Shown here: positions 53,855-63,455 of the stretch, one piece after another
How the letters are laid out: every line of letters begins with the position of its first letter
Position numbering within the stretch: the first letter of the stretch is position 1
From: Marilutibacter spongiae
GTDB taxonomy: Bacteria; Pseudomonadota; Gammaproteobacteria; Xanthomonadales; Xanthomonadaceae
Direction: 5' to 3'
Assembly (NCBI RefSeq): GCF_014145325.1
Contig: NZ_JACHTF010000003.1
Coordinates: forward strand, 124,001 to 188,000
Length of the DNA stretch: 64,000 nucleotides
Translations under genes and position numbers: made by a program
The notes under the pieces: generated by a model
Told to the model about the DNA's origin: nothing
Databases searched by the model: none
The model's input: the letters and a program-made list of their open reading frames with translations, nothing else

Positions 53855-54073
53855 ATGCCGTTGATTACCGTGAAGCTCATCGAAGGCGTCTTCAGCGACG
53901 CACAGAAGCAGGACATCGCCACCCGCCTGACCGACACCATGGTGGCGATCGAAGGCGAAGCGCTGCGCCCCGTGACCTGGGTCGTCGTCGAAGAAGTGAA
54001 GGGTGGCCACTGGGCCATCGGCGGACAGCCACTGCACGCCGCCGACGTCCACGCGATGGCGAACGCGGCCTGA
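53855..54073 (+). CDS. Tautomerase family (4-oxalocrotonate tautomerase-like) protein
   Basis: 72 residues. MPLITVKLIEGVF exposes Pro1 after Met removal, the general base of 4-OT enzymes. The VTWVVVEEVKGGHWAIGG stretch fits the family. The frame continues upstream, but AAGGA before ATG 53855 and Pro2 fix the start. Substrate unknown. It converges on the AraC gene 27 bp away. Confidence 0.85.
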   Translation: MPLITVKLIEGVFSDAQKQDIATRLTDTMVAIEGEALRPVTWVVVEEVKGGHWAIGGQPLHAADVHAMANAA

Positions 54074-54100
54074 CGCCGACGTCGCCTTCCCGGCGCCAGG

Positions 54101-55069
54101 TCAAGCCGCGACCGGTTCGACGGCCTGGCCTTGTCGCCATTGCCCGGGCGGCGTCCCGAACTCGCGCTTGAACGCGCGGGTGAAGGCCGCCTCGGCACCG
54201 TAGCCGACCTGTTCGGCGACTTCGGCCACCGTCGCGCGGCTGTTGCGCAGGGCCAGCGCGAGACGGTGCGAGGCAAGGTAGCGCATCGGCGGTTCGCCGA
54301 GCAGGCTGCCGAACCGCTGGCCCAGCGCCGAGCGCGAGGACGCGGTGGCGCGGGCGAGGCTTTCCACGTTCCAGGCCCGCGCGGGCTGCGCATGCATCAG
54401 CGCCAGGGCCTTGCCCACCACCGGGTCGCGCAGCCCCGCCAGCCAGCCGGTGGCGTCGGGCGGCAGCGCTTCGGCATGCCGGCGCAACGCCTCGGCGATC
54501 AACAGCTCGGAGAGCTTGGTGAGGATGGTCTGCGCCCCGGCGCTGCCCGCCGAGGACTCGCGCACGCCCATGCGCAGCAGCTCGAGCAGCCACGCGCCGT
54601 CGCCGCGATCGAGCAGCGACACCTTGATGACCTCGGGCAGTCCTGCGAGCAGGGCGCGCGACACGCGGCGATTGCAGGCGAGGTAGCCGCAGACGAAACG
54701 GACCGCTTCGCCGCCCCCGCCATGGCGCAGCTGGATGATGTCGTCGCTGCGCGTGGGCGGCATCAACGTGTCCGCATCCACGGCGGGCAGGCTCACGTCG
54801 CTGCCCACCCGGTGGCGGTGGTTGTGCGGGAACACGACCACGTCCCCCACGTGCAGTTCGGCCTCGCCGCCCCCGCCGTCCAGGCAGGTCAGGCAGTGCC
54901 CGTCTGTCACGCAATGGAAGAACACCAAATGGTCCGCGCCCATGGCCCGGACGGCGGCCACCGGCATGCCGTAGCTCGCCATGGCGCACCAGGGCGCGGT
55001 GAACTCGGCGTTGACGTATACCGCGCCATCGAGGCGGATCGACTTCAGGACTTCGGAAAGCGGGTCCAT
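54101..55069 (-). CDS. AraC-family transcriptional regulator with cupin domain
   Basis: 322 residues. The N-terminal cupin_6-type sensor domain (about 10-190; DHLVFFHCVTDGHCL, HVGDVVVFPHNHRHRV, VRFVCGYLACNRR) is followed by a C-terminal double HTH (about 215-312) with WNVESLARATASSRSALGQRF and VAEVAEQVGYGAEAAFTRAF. This pattern is common in one-component activators of stress or efflux genes. The adjacent tautomerase is convergent, so no obvious target is divergent from it except toward the TetR gene upstream. Confidence 0.88.
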   Translation of the reverse strand: MDPLSEVLKSIRLDGAVYVNAEFTAPWCAMASYGMPVAAVRAMGADHLVFFHCVTDGHCLTCLDGGGGEAELHVGDVVVFPHNHRHRVGSDVSLPAVDADTLMPPTRSDDIIQLRHGGGGEAVRFVCGYLACNRRVSRALLAGLPEVIKVSLLDRGDGAWLLELLRMGVRESSAGSAGAQTILTKLSELLIAEALRRHAEALPPDATGWLAGLRDPVVGKALALMHAQPARAWNVESLARATASSRSALGQRFGSLLGEPPMRYLASHRLALALRNSRATVAEVAEQVGYGAEAAFTRAFKREFGTPPGQWRQGQAVEPVAA

Positions 55070-55112
55070 GGCAGGTACTCCCGTTCATCGCGCCTGCGGC
55101 GATTGGCCGAGG

Positions 55113-55727
55113 CTAGCACGCCGCGGCGGTGGCATCGCCCGGCGGCGCGGCCAGGCCGGCGAGCAGGCGCTGCAAGGAGTGCTCGTAGAAGGCGGTGAAG
55201 GCGCCGGCGTCGAAGGTGAAGCGACCGCTGCGATAGAGCACCACCAGGCCGTGCGTATGCGCCCACAGGGTCATGGTCACGTCCCATACGTCGTCCGGGC
55301 GCAGGACGCCGGCGGTCATCGCATCGGCGACGGCATCGGCAACCACGGTGAGGGTCGGCGAGCGCCGGGCCTGGAAGTCCTCGGGATAGCGCCGCGCGTC
55401 GCGACGCGGCCGCGAAAACGCCAGGTCGAACAGGTGCGGGTGCGCCAACGCGTAGTCGAGGTACAGCCGGTGCACCGCGATCAGCCGGGTCAGCGGGTCG
55501 AGGCCGCGCGCGCGCGCGTCCCAGTGCCGGGCGATGGCGTCGAAACTCGCGTCGCCGATCCGCGCCAGCAGGGCCTCGCGGTTCTCGAAATGGCGATAGA
55601 TCGCCATCGGCGACAATCCCGCGGCCGCGGCCACGCGCCGCATCGTCACCCCGGCGTCGCCCTCGCGTTCGAACAGGCCGAGGGCGGCGGTGAGGATGCG
55701 GTCGGCGGTGTCGGGTCGGGCTGGCAT
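55113..55727 (-). CDS. TetR/AcrR family transcriptional regulator
   Basis: 204 residues. The TetR HTH is at residues 8-54 (ILTAALGLFEREGDAGVTMRRV, LSPMAIYRHFENREALL), followed by a variable ligand-binding helical domain with a C-terminal TetR_C-like segment (WDVTMTLWAHTHGLVVLYRSGRF). ATG 55727 lies within an inverted repeat, suggesting autorepression. It diverges from hutU, 147 bp away. Confidence 0.88.
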   Translation of the reverse strand: MPARPDTADRILTAALGLFEREGDAGVTMRRVAAAAGLSPMAIYRHFENREALLARIGDASFDAIARHWDARARGLDPLTRLIAVHRLYLDYALAHPHLFDLAFSRPRRDARRYPEDFQARRSPTLTVVADAVADAMTAGVLRPDDVWDVTMTLWAHTHGLVVLYRSGRFTFDAGAFTAFYEHSLQRLLAGLAAPPGDATAAAC

Positions 55728-55745
55728 TGTGTACAGCGTATACAA
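55727..55745. promoter_or_regulatory. Inverted repeat at the tetR start (candidate operator)
   Basis: TTGTGTACAGCGTATACAA: 8-bp arms with one mismatch and a 3-nt centre. It overlaps the tetR start codon and a TATACG -10-like box on the minus strand. Confidence 0.6.
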
Positions 55746-55836
55746 AACAGCCGTGCCGGGCATTTTCGTGGCGGTCCGAGGCGTGTTCGGGGCGCCTGGC
55801 CGCCGCGGAAGGGGGCGGCGTGGTGGACGCCGGCGC

Positions 55837-55842
55837 GATAAT
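55837..55842 (+). promoter_or_regulatory. -10 box of hutU
   Basis: GATAAT, 33 nt before the hutU ATG; the leader contains GGAG 7-10 nt before the start. Confidence 0.45.
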
Positions 55843-55874
55843 GGGACTTCCCAACCACGACACGGAGCCCCGCC

Positions 55875-57551
<1,677 letters not shown>

Positions 57552-57596
57552 GCCACGCGGCGGCCCATGCCGGCGCCGCGTGGAATGCGATGGCGC

Positions 57597-58988
57597 TCAG
57601 GGTTCGGCTGTCGCGACCGGCACCGTCGTGGCCTCGCCACCGTCGGCGGGCGAGGCGAGCAGCCCGCCGGCCTCGCCGGGCCGGAACACCACCCCGAAGG
57701 CGCGCCAGTGCAGGCCGCCTTCCGCGATCGGGGTGAGGTGGAAGGACCAGTAGGCCGGCTGCCCGGGCATGGTCAGCGTCATGCCGCCGCGGTCGCGGAC
57801 CTCGGCGATGGCGATGGTGCCGAAGTCGGGATGCACGTAGCGGCCCGCCAGCGCGCGATGCGACGCGGTGAGCGGTACCGCCGCCGGGCGTGCCGGAGAC
57901 GGCGCCGGGGGCGCCGGTCCCAGCAGGCCGCGCAGCGTCTTGCCCATTCGCAGTACCGGGTAGTCGAACAGATTGCCGGCGAAGGCCACCGACAGGTCCG
58001 TGTCGCGCCAGGCGATGGCATTGGCCGAGTAGCCGGGCAGCGTGCCCTGGACCGACACGTAGTCGCCGTTGTCGTCGTGGCCGGTGTCGATCGATCCCAG
58101 GGGGTCTTCGTCGACGAAGAGTTCCGGATAGGCGCCATCGGCCAGCGTGCGTGCCCAGCGCGCCAGGTCGGGGGCGGTGGTCACCAGGCCGGAACTGCCG
58201 ATCTCCAGCGGCGCCGGCACCGGGGTCATGACGCCCTCAGGCTCCGGCCCGGCGGTGTAGGGCAGGGCGCCGCCGGGAACCTGGTCCGCCGTCTGCAGCG
58301 CGACCTGGCTGTCGTCCATCCCGGCCGGGCGCAGGACGCGTTCCCGGGCGACCTCGGCGAACGGTCGGCCGCTCGCGCGCGCCACCACCTCGGCCAGCAG
58401 GGCATAGCCAACGTTCGAATAGCGCTCCTTGCCGGGCGTTTGCAGGCGATCGGGGTGCGCCGCCAGCCAGGCCGCCACGTCCGCCTCGCCGATGGGGAAG
58501 TCGTCGGGCAGGTCGCGCGGCAGTCCCGCGCTGTGGTGCAGCACGGCGCGCAGGCTCATCCCCGGCCGGTCGGCCAGGGCCGGCAGCCAGCGGCCGACGG
58601 GCTGGTCCAGCGATACCGTGCCCGCGCGTTCGAGCTGGACGAGGGTCGCGGCCACCACGCCCTTGGTGACCGAAGCGGCGCTGTAGCGCGTGGCGAGCGT
58701 GTGCGCCTTGCGCGCAGGCCAGTCGGCGTAGCCGTAATGGCGGACCAGGACCGGACGGTCGCCGCGCATGACCACCAAGGTCCCCGAGAGGTCCGCATGC
58801 GCGGCCAGCGGCGCGAAGTAGGCGTCGACGCGCCCGGCCATTGCCGGATCCTCCGCGAGCCTCGCCATCGCGGGCGATGGCGAGGCTCGGGGCGGCGTGC
58901 CCGCGCAGGCGCTGGCGAGCAGGACGACGAAGCCCGCCAGGAGCATCGGGGGCGTCCATCGGGGGATTGGGCCACGCATACGCATCAT
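57597..58988 (-). CDS. Serine hydrolase (class C beta-lactamase/PBP fold), lipoprotein
   Basis: 463 residues. Lipobox LLASAC (Cys28), then SVTK (Ser106, Lys109) and YSN (in RYSNVGYALL), the usual catalytic pattern, with an HxGxxPG-like QGTLPGYSAN segment in place of KTG. A C-terminal beta module (YVHPDFGTIAIAEV, LTPIAEGGLHWRAF) of lipocalin/DUF3471 style follows. Three clustered Met codons make the exact start ambiguous; GAGG precedes them. It diverges from arsR, with a perfect palindrome 18 bp upstream. Confidence 0.85.
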   Translation of the reverse strand: MMRMRGPIPRWTPPMLLAGFVVLLASACAGTPPRASPSPAMARLAEDPAMAGRVDAYFAPLAAHADLSGTLVVMRGDRPVLVRHYGYADWPARKAHTLATRYSAASVTKGVVAATLVQLERAGTVSLDQPVGRWLPALADRPGMSLRAVLHHSAGLPRDLPDDFPIGEADVAAWLAAHPDRLQTPGKERYSNVGYALLAEVVARASGRPFAEVARERVLRPAGMDDSQVALQTADQVPGGALPYTAGPEPEGVMTPVPAPLEIGSSGLVTTAPDLARWARTLADGAYPELFVDEDPLGSIDTGHDDNGDYVSVQGTLPGYSANAIAWRDTDLSVAFAGNLFDYPVLRMGKTLRGLLGPAPPAPSPARPAAVPLTASHRALAGRYVHPDFGTIAIAEVRDRGGMTLTMPGQPAYWSFHLTPIAEGGLHWRAFGVVFRPGEAGGLLASPADGGEATTVPVATAEP

Positions 58989-59006
58989 CCATCCTCAACT
59001 GTGTTG

Positions 59007-59018
59007 GTGATATATCAC
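59007..59018. promoter_or_regulatory. Perfect palindrome GTGATATATCAC
   Basis: A 12-bp perfect palindrome in the serine hydrolase promoter, 18 bp before its first Met codon. Candidate operator overlapping a TGATAT-type -10. Confidence 0.6.
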
Positions 59019-59122
59019 ACTATCAAACAAACACACTGGATTGGAAGCGATGCGGCGTTGCAAACGGCTTCCTGGTCCCGGGGTGTCCATCTGCCGCTTG
59101 CACGCAACGCCGGGTTGGAGTA

Positions 59123-59148
59123 AATAGTTAATAAATTAATTAACTATT
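59123..59148. promoter_or_regulatory. ArsR operator candidate
   Basis: AATAGTTAAT and ATTAACTATT form perfect 10-bp arms around AAATTA, ending 8 bp before the arsR ATG. It is strikingly AT-rich in a GC-rich genome, as ArsR/SmtB operators usually are. Confidence 0.75.
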
Positions 59149-59156
59149 GTGTCCCG

Positions 59157-59507
59157 ATGTCCATCGACCGTGTCTTCGAAGCCCTGGCGTCCACGCCGCG
59201 CCGCAAGATCCTCGCCTACCTCAACGAGGGCGAGATGACGGCCGGCGAGATCGGCGAACGCTTCGATTTCAGCAAGCCGGCGCTGTCGGGCCACCTGCGC
59301 GTGCTCGAAGAAGCCGGGCTCATCGTCCGCGAGCGCCGCGGCCAGTTCGTGTACTTCCGCCAGCAACCCGACCGCCTGGCCAACACCCTGTTCGCGTGGG
59401 CATCCGAGGTCTGCCCGGTGGCCGGGCCGCTCAAGCGCGAGAGCCAGGGCCGCGCGCGAAGCCTTCGCGCATCGGCGGCGGAAGCGGGTGCACGCGACGA
59501 TGACTGA
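59157..59507 (+). CDS. ArsR-family transcriptional regulator (SdpR-like autorepressor)
   Basis: 116 residues. A winged helix (ALASTPRRKILAYLNEGEM, TAGEIGERFDFSKPALSGHLRVL, LIVRERRGQFVYF) without the CxC metal motif of metal-sensing ArsR proteins, hence closer to the SdpR-type autorepressors. One Cys (EVCP) lies near residue 85. The C-terminal 25 residues are basic and then acidic. No ribosome binding site precedes ATG, so a short or leaderless mRNA is possible. It is followed 25 bp later by the cupin-DUF2867 gene, clearly one operon. Confidence 0.85.
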   Translation: MSIDRVFEALASTPRRKILAYLNEGEMTAGEIGERFDFSKPALSGHLRVLEEAGLIVRERRGQFVYFRQQPDRLANTLFAWASEVCPVAGPLKRESQGRARSLRASAAEAGARDDD

Positions 59508-59532
59508 CACCGCGAACGGCAAGGAGACAGTG

Positions 59533-60990
59533 ATGGAACACACGATCCAGCGCACGGACAGCTTTCCCTCGGTCAGCCTGCGCCACCATGATGGTGGGCT
59601 GCCGGTCGAGGTGACCCTGGTCGGGCAGCTCGGCCCCGGCAGCGGCGATCGCCTGATCGCCTCGGTCGGGGCCCGGCAGTCACGGCATCCGCGCCATGTC
59701 GATGCGCTCGACGAACCCTCCGCGCGCCTGGGTGCGATCGACCTGGCCCGGGGCGATGCGACGGCGCTGTACTCGTTCGTGGTCGGGCCGCAGGGCCACC
59801 CCTTCCATCGCCACGCCGGCCATCGCGTGTTCACCGCGGTGGTCGGAAGCGGTGGCGCCAGCCTGCGTTTCTCGACCGCTTCGCGCGCGCAGCTCGAACG
59901 CGATCCCGATCAGTTCTTCCACGCGCTGCACTGCGTGCACGTGCCGCCCGATGCCCTGGTCACCGTGCGTTTCGGTGGCGATACCTGGCACCAGTTCGCG
60001 CCCCTGGGCGAGGATGCGCGCAACCCCGTGCTGATGGCCCTGTCCTGCCACACCAACGAACTCGGCGGCATGCTCGATCCCGGGCTCCGCGCACAGGTCG
60101 AGGCCGGCGAGGGCGACATACCCACGCTGACGGAACTGCTTCCCCCGTCGCTGGCCGAACGCGTCCCGCGTGCGCTACGCGCCGGTCGCGTGCCGGTGAC
60201 GTCGTTGTCCTTCAAGGCGCCGGTGTCCAGCCTGTCCTGGCGCGTGTGCATGCACCTGCGCTCGGTGGCCGGTGCGGTCCTGGGCCGTTGGCGACACTGG
60301 CGCGCGCCCGTCGGTTTCCTGACGCATCGGCACGTGCGCTACCCGGTAAAGGCACGCGCGACGGTGCCCCCCGACACCCTGCTTGCCGGCGTATTGCCGG
60401 GACCGGGCGTGCACGAGGACTGGTTCGAGCTCGGACTGCCGGCCGGCACGCTGGCGCTTTCCCGCGCCACGGACGCCATGGCGGCCGTGCTCGAGGGCTT
60501 CCTCGACAACCAGGCGGCCACCGTGTCCGGACTGATGGCCCTGCGCAACGCGCTGGTCAAGCCGTTGGGCCTGCGCACCTCCAGCATCGGCTGTCCCGCC
60601 TCGTCACTGCTGGGCAGGCAGGACGGCGCCCGGCTGTTCGCCGCCCGTTTCCCGGTCCTCGACAGTCTGACGAGCGCGGACGGCGCGTGCGTGCAGGTCC
60701 TGCTGGGGGCGGACGACCGCCACCTGGCATTCCGCTCCTGCGTCCGCGTGCAACGCCATCCCGACGGACGCGTGGAGGTGGCGCTGGGGACCCGGGTCCG
60801 CCCGCTCAACGCCTTCGGTCGCTTCTACATGGCCGCCATCGCGCACGTCCACCGCCACTACATCGCGCCGACCATGCTGCGGTCGGCCGTCGCGCATGCC
60901 GTGCGCACGCGCGCCACCCAGCCGCAGCCCGGCCGGGCACCGTTGCCGGGACTGGATGGCAACGTGGCCGATGCGTGGGAAAATGGCTGA
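59533..60990 (+). CDS. Cupin-DUF2867 fusion protein
   Basis: 485 residues, no signal peptide. The N-terminal half has a cupin-like metal motif HPFHRHAGHRVF (His89, 92, 94, 97) and a later TWHQFAPLGE (His153), which could bind a metal. The C-terminal part (about 275-465; VPPDTLLAGVLPGPGVHEDW, LDNQAATVSGLMALRNALVKPLGLR, CVRVQRHPDGRVEVALGTRV, FGRFYMAAIAHVHRHYI) matches DUF2867, an NADH-flavin-reductase-associated domain of unknown role. AAGGAG is 6 nt before ATG 59533; GTG 59488 and ATG 59500 are less well supported. It is co-transcribed with arsR. Confidence 0.75.
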   Translation: MEHTIQRTDSFPSVSLRHHDGGLPVEVTLVGQLGPGSGDRLIASVGARQSRHPRHVDALDEPSARLGAIDLARGDATALYSFVVGPQGHPFHRHAGHRVFTAVVGSGGASLRFSTASRAQLERDPDQFFHALHCVHVPPDALVTVRFGGDTWHQFAPLGEDARNPVLMALSCHTNELGGMLDPGLRAQVEAGEGDIPTLTELLPPSLAERVPRALRAGRVPVTSLSFKAPVSSLSWRVCMHLRSVAGAVLGRWRHWRAPVGFLTHRHVRYPVKARATVPPDTLLAGVLPGPGVHEDWFELGLPAGTLALSRATDAMAAVLEGFLDNQAATVSGLMALRNALVKPLGLRTSSIGCPASSLLGRQDGARLFAARFPVLDSLTSADGACVQVLLGADDRHLAFRSCVRVQRHPDGRVEVALGTRVRPLNAFGRFYMAAIAHVHRHYIAPTMLRSAVAHAVRTRATQPQPGRAPLPGLDGNVADAWENG

Positions 60991-61068
60991 GCCGGCGTCG
61001 CCCGCCTTGCGGCTTCCCGAGGCGCCGTGCCATCCGCCCTGCTGCCCTCGAACCGACCGCTGTCCGCC

Positions 61069-61284
61069 ATGACGTTCCATAGCGATCCCGATCCCGATCC
61101 CGTTGCCGATCCCAGGCCCCTGCCGCCCGAAGAGCCCTTGCCGACCGACTGCTGCGGCAGCGGTTGCCCCGTCTGCGTACTCGATACCTACACCGAGGAC
61201 CTGCACCGCTACCGGGCCGAACTGGCCGCCTGGCGGGCGCGTCATCCCGGGGCCGACGAGACTCCGCGAACCGACGGCGCCTAG
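61069..61284 (+). CDS. Oxidoreductase-like N-terminal domain (OXLD1-type) small protein
   Basis: 71 residues. An acidic Asp-Pro repeat (DPDPDPVADPRP) is followed by the domain signature PPEEPLPTDCCGSGCPVCVL with CC-X3-C-X2-C, then YTEDLHRYRAELAAWRARHP. This Cys-rich domain occurs in eukaryotic OXLD1 and many proteobacterial stand-alone proteins; it may bind a metal. Function unknown. The frame opens at GTG 61027; ATG 61069 is used. Its TAG shares CTAG with the stop of the convergent MFS gene. Confidence 0.7.
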   Translation: MTFHSDPDPDPVADPRPLPPEEPLPTDCCGSGCPVCVLDTYTEDLHRYRAELAAWRARHPGADETPRTDGA

Positions 61285-62561
61285 GCCCGCTCGCCCGCCC
61301 GTGACGGTCTGGGCTGCAGGGTGACGCGCAGGCGGAGCCCGTCCAAGCGCAGGCGCAGCCCGCGGTGCCGCGCCAGGTAGTGGATACCGACCAGCGCGGC
61401 GGCGAAACCCGACGCCGCGCCGATGCCCAGCGACCATCGCGGCCCCCAGGTGTCGGCGACCCAGCCGATGACCGGTGCGCCGACCGGCGTGCCGCCCAGC
61501 GCGATCGCCATCAGGATCGCCATCACCCGGCCCCGCATCGCAGGGTCGGTGGACAGCTGCACCGCGCTGTTGACCGACGTGGTGAAGGTCTGCGCGGAAA
61601 GGCCGACCAGGACGAGGGTCAGGCCGAACAGCCACTGGCTCGGCATCACCGCCGCCAGGCAGAAGCCGAGCCCGAACACCGCGGCGCCGCCGAGCAGCGC
61701 AGTCACCGTCGGCCGCGCGCGCCCGGCCGCAAGCAGCGCGCCGGCCACCGAGCCGATCGCCAGCATCGAGGTCAGGAAACCGTACTGGCCGGCGTCGCCA
61801 TGGAACACCGTCACCGCCATCGTCGAGATGTAGATCGCGAAGTTCAGGCCGAAGGTGCCGATCAGGAACAGCATCAGGAACATCGCTTTCAGGTCCGGGC
61901 GACCCCAGACATAGCCGAATCCATCGGCCAGGCCGATGCGGCCGTCGGCCGGGCGCATCCGTGCCTGCAGCGCGTCCAGCCGCAGCAGGCCGAGCGAGGC
62001 GATGACGGCCGCATAGGTCGCTGCGTTGATGAGGAACACCCAGCCGGCGCCGATGTGGGCGATCAGCACGCCCGCCACCGCCGGTCCGATCATCCGGGCG
62101 GCATTGAAGGAGGTCGAGTTGAGCGCCACCGCGTTCGACAGGTCGTCCTCGTCGACCAGGTCGGAGACGAAGGTCTGGCGGGCCGGTGCGTCGAACGCGG
62201 TCACCGCGCCCAGGGCCAGGGCGAAGCCGTAGACGTGCCAGAGCTGGACGTGGCCGAGGATGCACAGCAGGCCCAGGCCCAGCGCCAGCGCCCCCATGCC
62301 GGCCTGGGTGGCGATGAGCAGCTTGCGGCGGTCGAACCGGTCCGCCGCGTAGCCCGTCAACGGCAACAGCAGCACGCGCGGGCCGAACTGCAGCGCGGTG
62401 ACGATGCCCACCGCGGTGGCGTTGTGGTCGGTGAGCTCGGTGAGGACGATCCAGTCCTGCGCGATGCGCTGCATCCAGGTGCCGATGTTGGACACGATCG
62501 CGCCGAGCGCCCAGGCGCGGTAGTTGCGGTTGCGCAGGGAGCGGAACGTACCCCTCCTCAT
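61281..62561 (-). CDS. MFS transporter (EntS/MFS_3 type)
   Basis: 426 residues with about 12 TM helices. The start FRSLRNRNYRAWALGAIVSNIGTWMQRIAQ and the loop GYAADRFDRRKLL (MFS motif A region) are typical of the MFS_3 family (enterobactin exporter EntS, macrolide efflux-like). The segment ARQTFVSDLVDEDDLSNAVALNS is also characteristic. Substrate unknown. The start is uncertain: MRRGTF 62561 is preferred, but an in-frame ATG lies at 62594 and neither has a ribosome binding site. Confidence 0.88.
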   Translation of the reverse strand: MRRGTFRSLRNRNYRAWALGAIVSNIGTWMQRIAQDWIVLTELTDHNATAVGIVTALQFGPRVLLLPLTGYAADRFDRRKLLIATQAGMGALALGLGLLCILGHVQLWHVYGFALALGAVTAFDAPARQTFVSDLVDEDDLSNAVALNSTSFNAARMIGPAVAGVLIAHIGAGWVFLINAATYAAVIASLGLLRLDALQARMRPADGRIGLADGFGYVWGRPDLKAMFLMLFLIGTFGLNFAIYISTMAVTVFHGDAGQYGFLTSMLAIGSVAGALLAAGRARPTVTALLGGAAVFGLGFCLAAVMPSQWLFGLTLVLVGLSAQTFTTSVNSAVQLSTDPAMRGRVMAILMAIALGGTPVGAPVIGWVADTWGPRWSLGIGAASGFAAALVGIHYLARHRGLRLRLDGLRLRVTLQPRPSRAGERA

Positions 62562-62768
62562 CGGGCGCACCCGCGCACGATGGCAGTGCGGCATGGAGGC
62601 GGGCGGTCGCCGGGCATCGGCAGGGCGGGCGTCGGTCGTGCGGGCATGGCGGAAGTGTAGGCGCTCGCGGTGCAAGGCCATGCGAGGACGCGCACCGTCC
62701 CGTTGGCGGTCGCACGGCGGCGGGCGTCGCGCGACAATGGCCGGCCATCGCCGCCCGAAGCCCCGCAC

Positions 62769-63104
62769 ATGCCCGCACCCTGCACGCAATGCCAATCGGA
62801 GTACACCTACGAAGACGGGCACCTGATCGTCTGCCCGGAGTGCGGGCACGAGCAGGCCCGGGATGCCGAGCCCGCGGCCGCGGATGCCGGTCCCGGGGTT
62901 CGCGATGCCCATGGCACGCCGCTCAGCGATGGCGACACGGTCACCGTGGTCAAGGACCTGAAGGTCAAGGGCTCGTCGGCGGTGGTCAAGGTGGGGACCA
63001 AGGTGCGCAACATCCGCCTGGTCGACGGCGACCATGACATCGATTGCAAGATCGAGGGCATCGGCGCGATGAAGCTCAAGTCGATGTTCGTCAGGAAAGC
63101 CTGA
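62769..63104 (+). CDS. yjdM: YjdM (PhnA) family zinc-ribbon protein
   Basis: 111 residues. An N-terminal zinc ribbon ([22 protein letters not shown]5-X2-C8 and C22-X2-C25) and a C-terminal SH3-like domain ([45 protein letters not shown]). Matches E. coli YjdM, formerly called PhnA, which is not phosphonoacetate hydrolase. Role unknown. Start ATG 62769 gives the canonical N-terminus. Confidence 0.9.
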   Translation: MPAPCTQCQSEYTYEDGHLIVCPECGHEQARDAEPAAADAGPGVRDAHGTPLSDGDTVTVVKDLKVKGSSAVVKVGTKVRNIRLVDGDHDIDCKIEGIGAMKLKSMFVRKA

Positions 63105-63122
63105 TGCCGGCCGCGCCGCGCT

Positions 63123-63377
63123 TCAGCCGGCGATGGTCGTGCACAGGGCCCGCTTGCGGGCCGGGGACAGCTTCTTGATGGCGTGTTCGGCGCGGCTGGC
63201 CGATGCGCGGTCGGGATGCCCGAAACTGCCCAGCAGGCGCTCCGGTGGCCAGGCGCGGGTGAAGCGCGCGCCCTTGCCGGCCGCGTGCTCGGCATAGCGG
63301 CGCGCGACGTCGGTGGCGATGCCGGTGTAGATCCGGCCGCCACGGCATTCGATCAGGTAGACGTACCAGGGCGCCAT
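63123..63377 (-). CDS. GIY-YIG nuclease-domain protein (UPF0213/YhbQ-like)
   Basis: 84 residues. WYVYLIECRGGRIYTGIATDVARRYAEH carries the GIY-YIG motif (YVY...YTG) and catalytic Arg, followed by GKGARFTRAWPPERLL, and a final A-E in SRAEHAIKKL. Stand-alone YhbQ-type nucleases have been linked to DNA repair. Start 63377 (MAPWYVYLIE) has a TACACT box 6 nt upstream; the frame extends to 63464. Convergent with yjdM. Confidence 0.88.
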   Translation of the reverse strand: MAPWYVYLIECRGGRIYTGIATDVARRYAEHAAGKGARFTRAWPPERLLGSFGHPDRASASRAEHAIKKLSPARKRALCTTIAG

Positions 63378-63383
63378 GGCGGC

Positions 63384-63389
63384 AGTGTA
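63384..63389 (-). promoter_or_regulatory. -10 box of the GIY-YIG gene
   Basis: TACACT on the minus strand ends 6 nt before the ATG; leaderless pattern. Confidence 0.4.
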
Positions 63390-63455
63390 CCGGCGACGAC
63401 TGACCGCGCCCGCGTCGTGCGGCACACTGGGGGGCCGCCGACCCGGTCGCGACCC

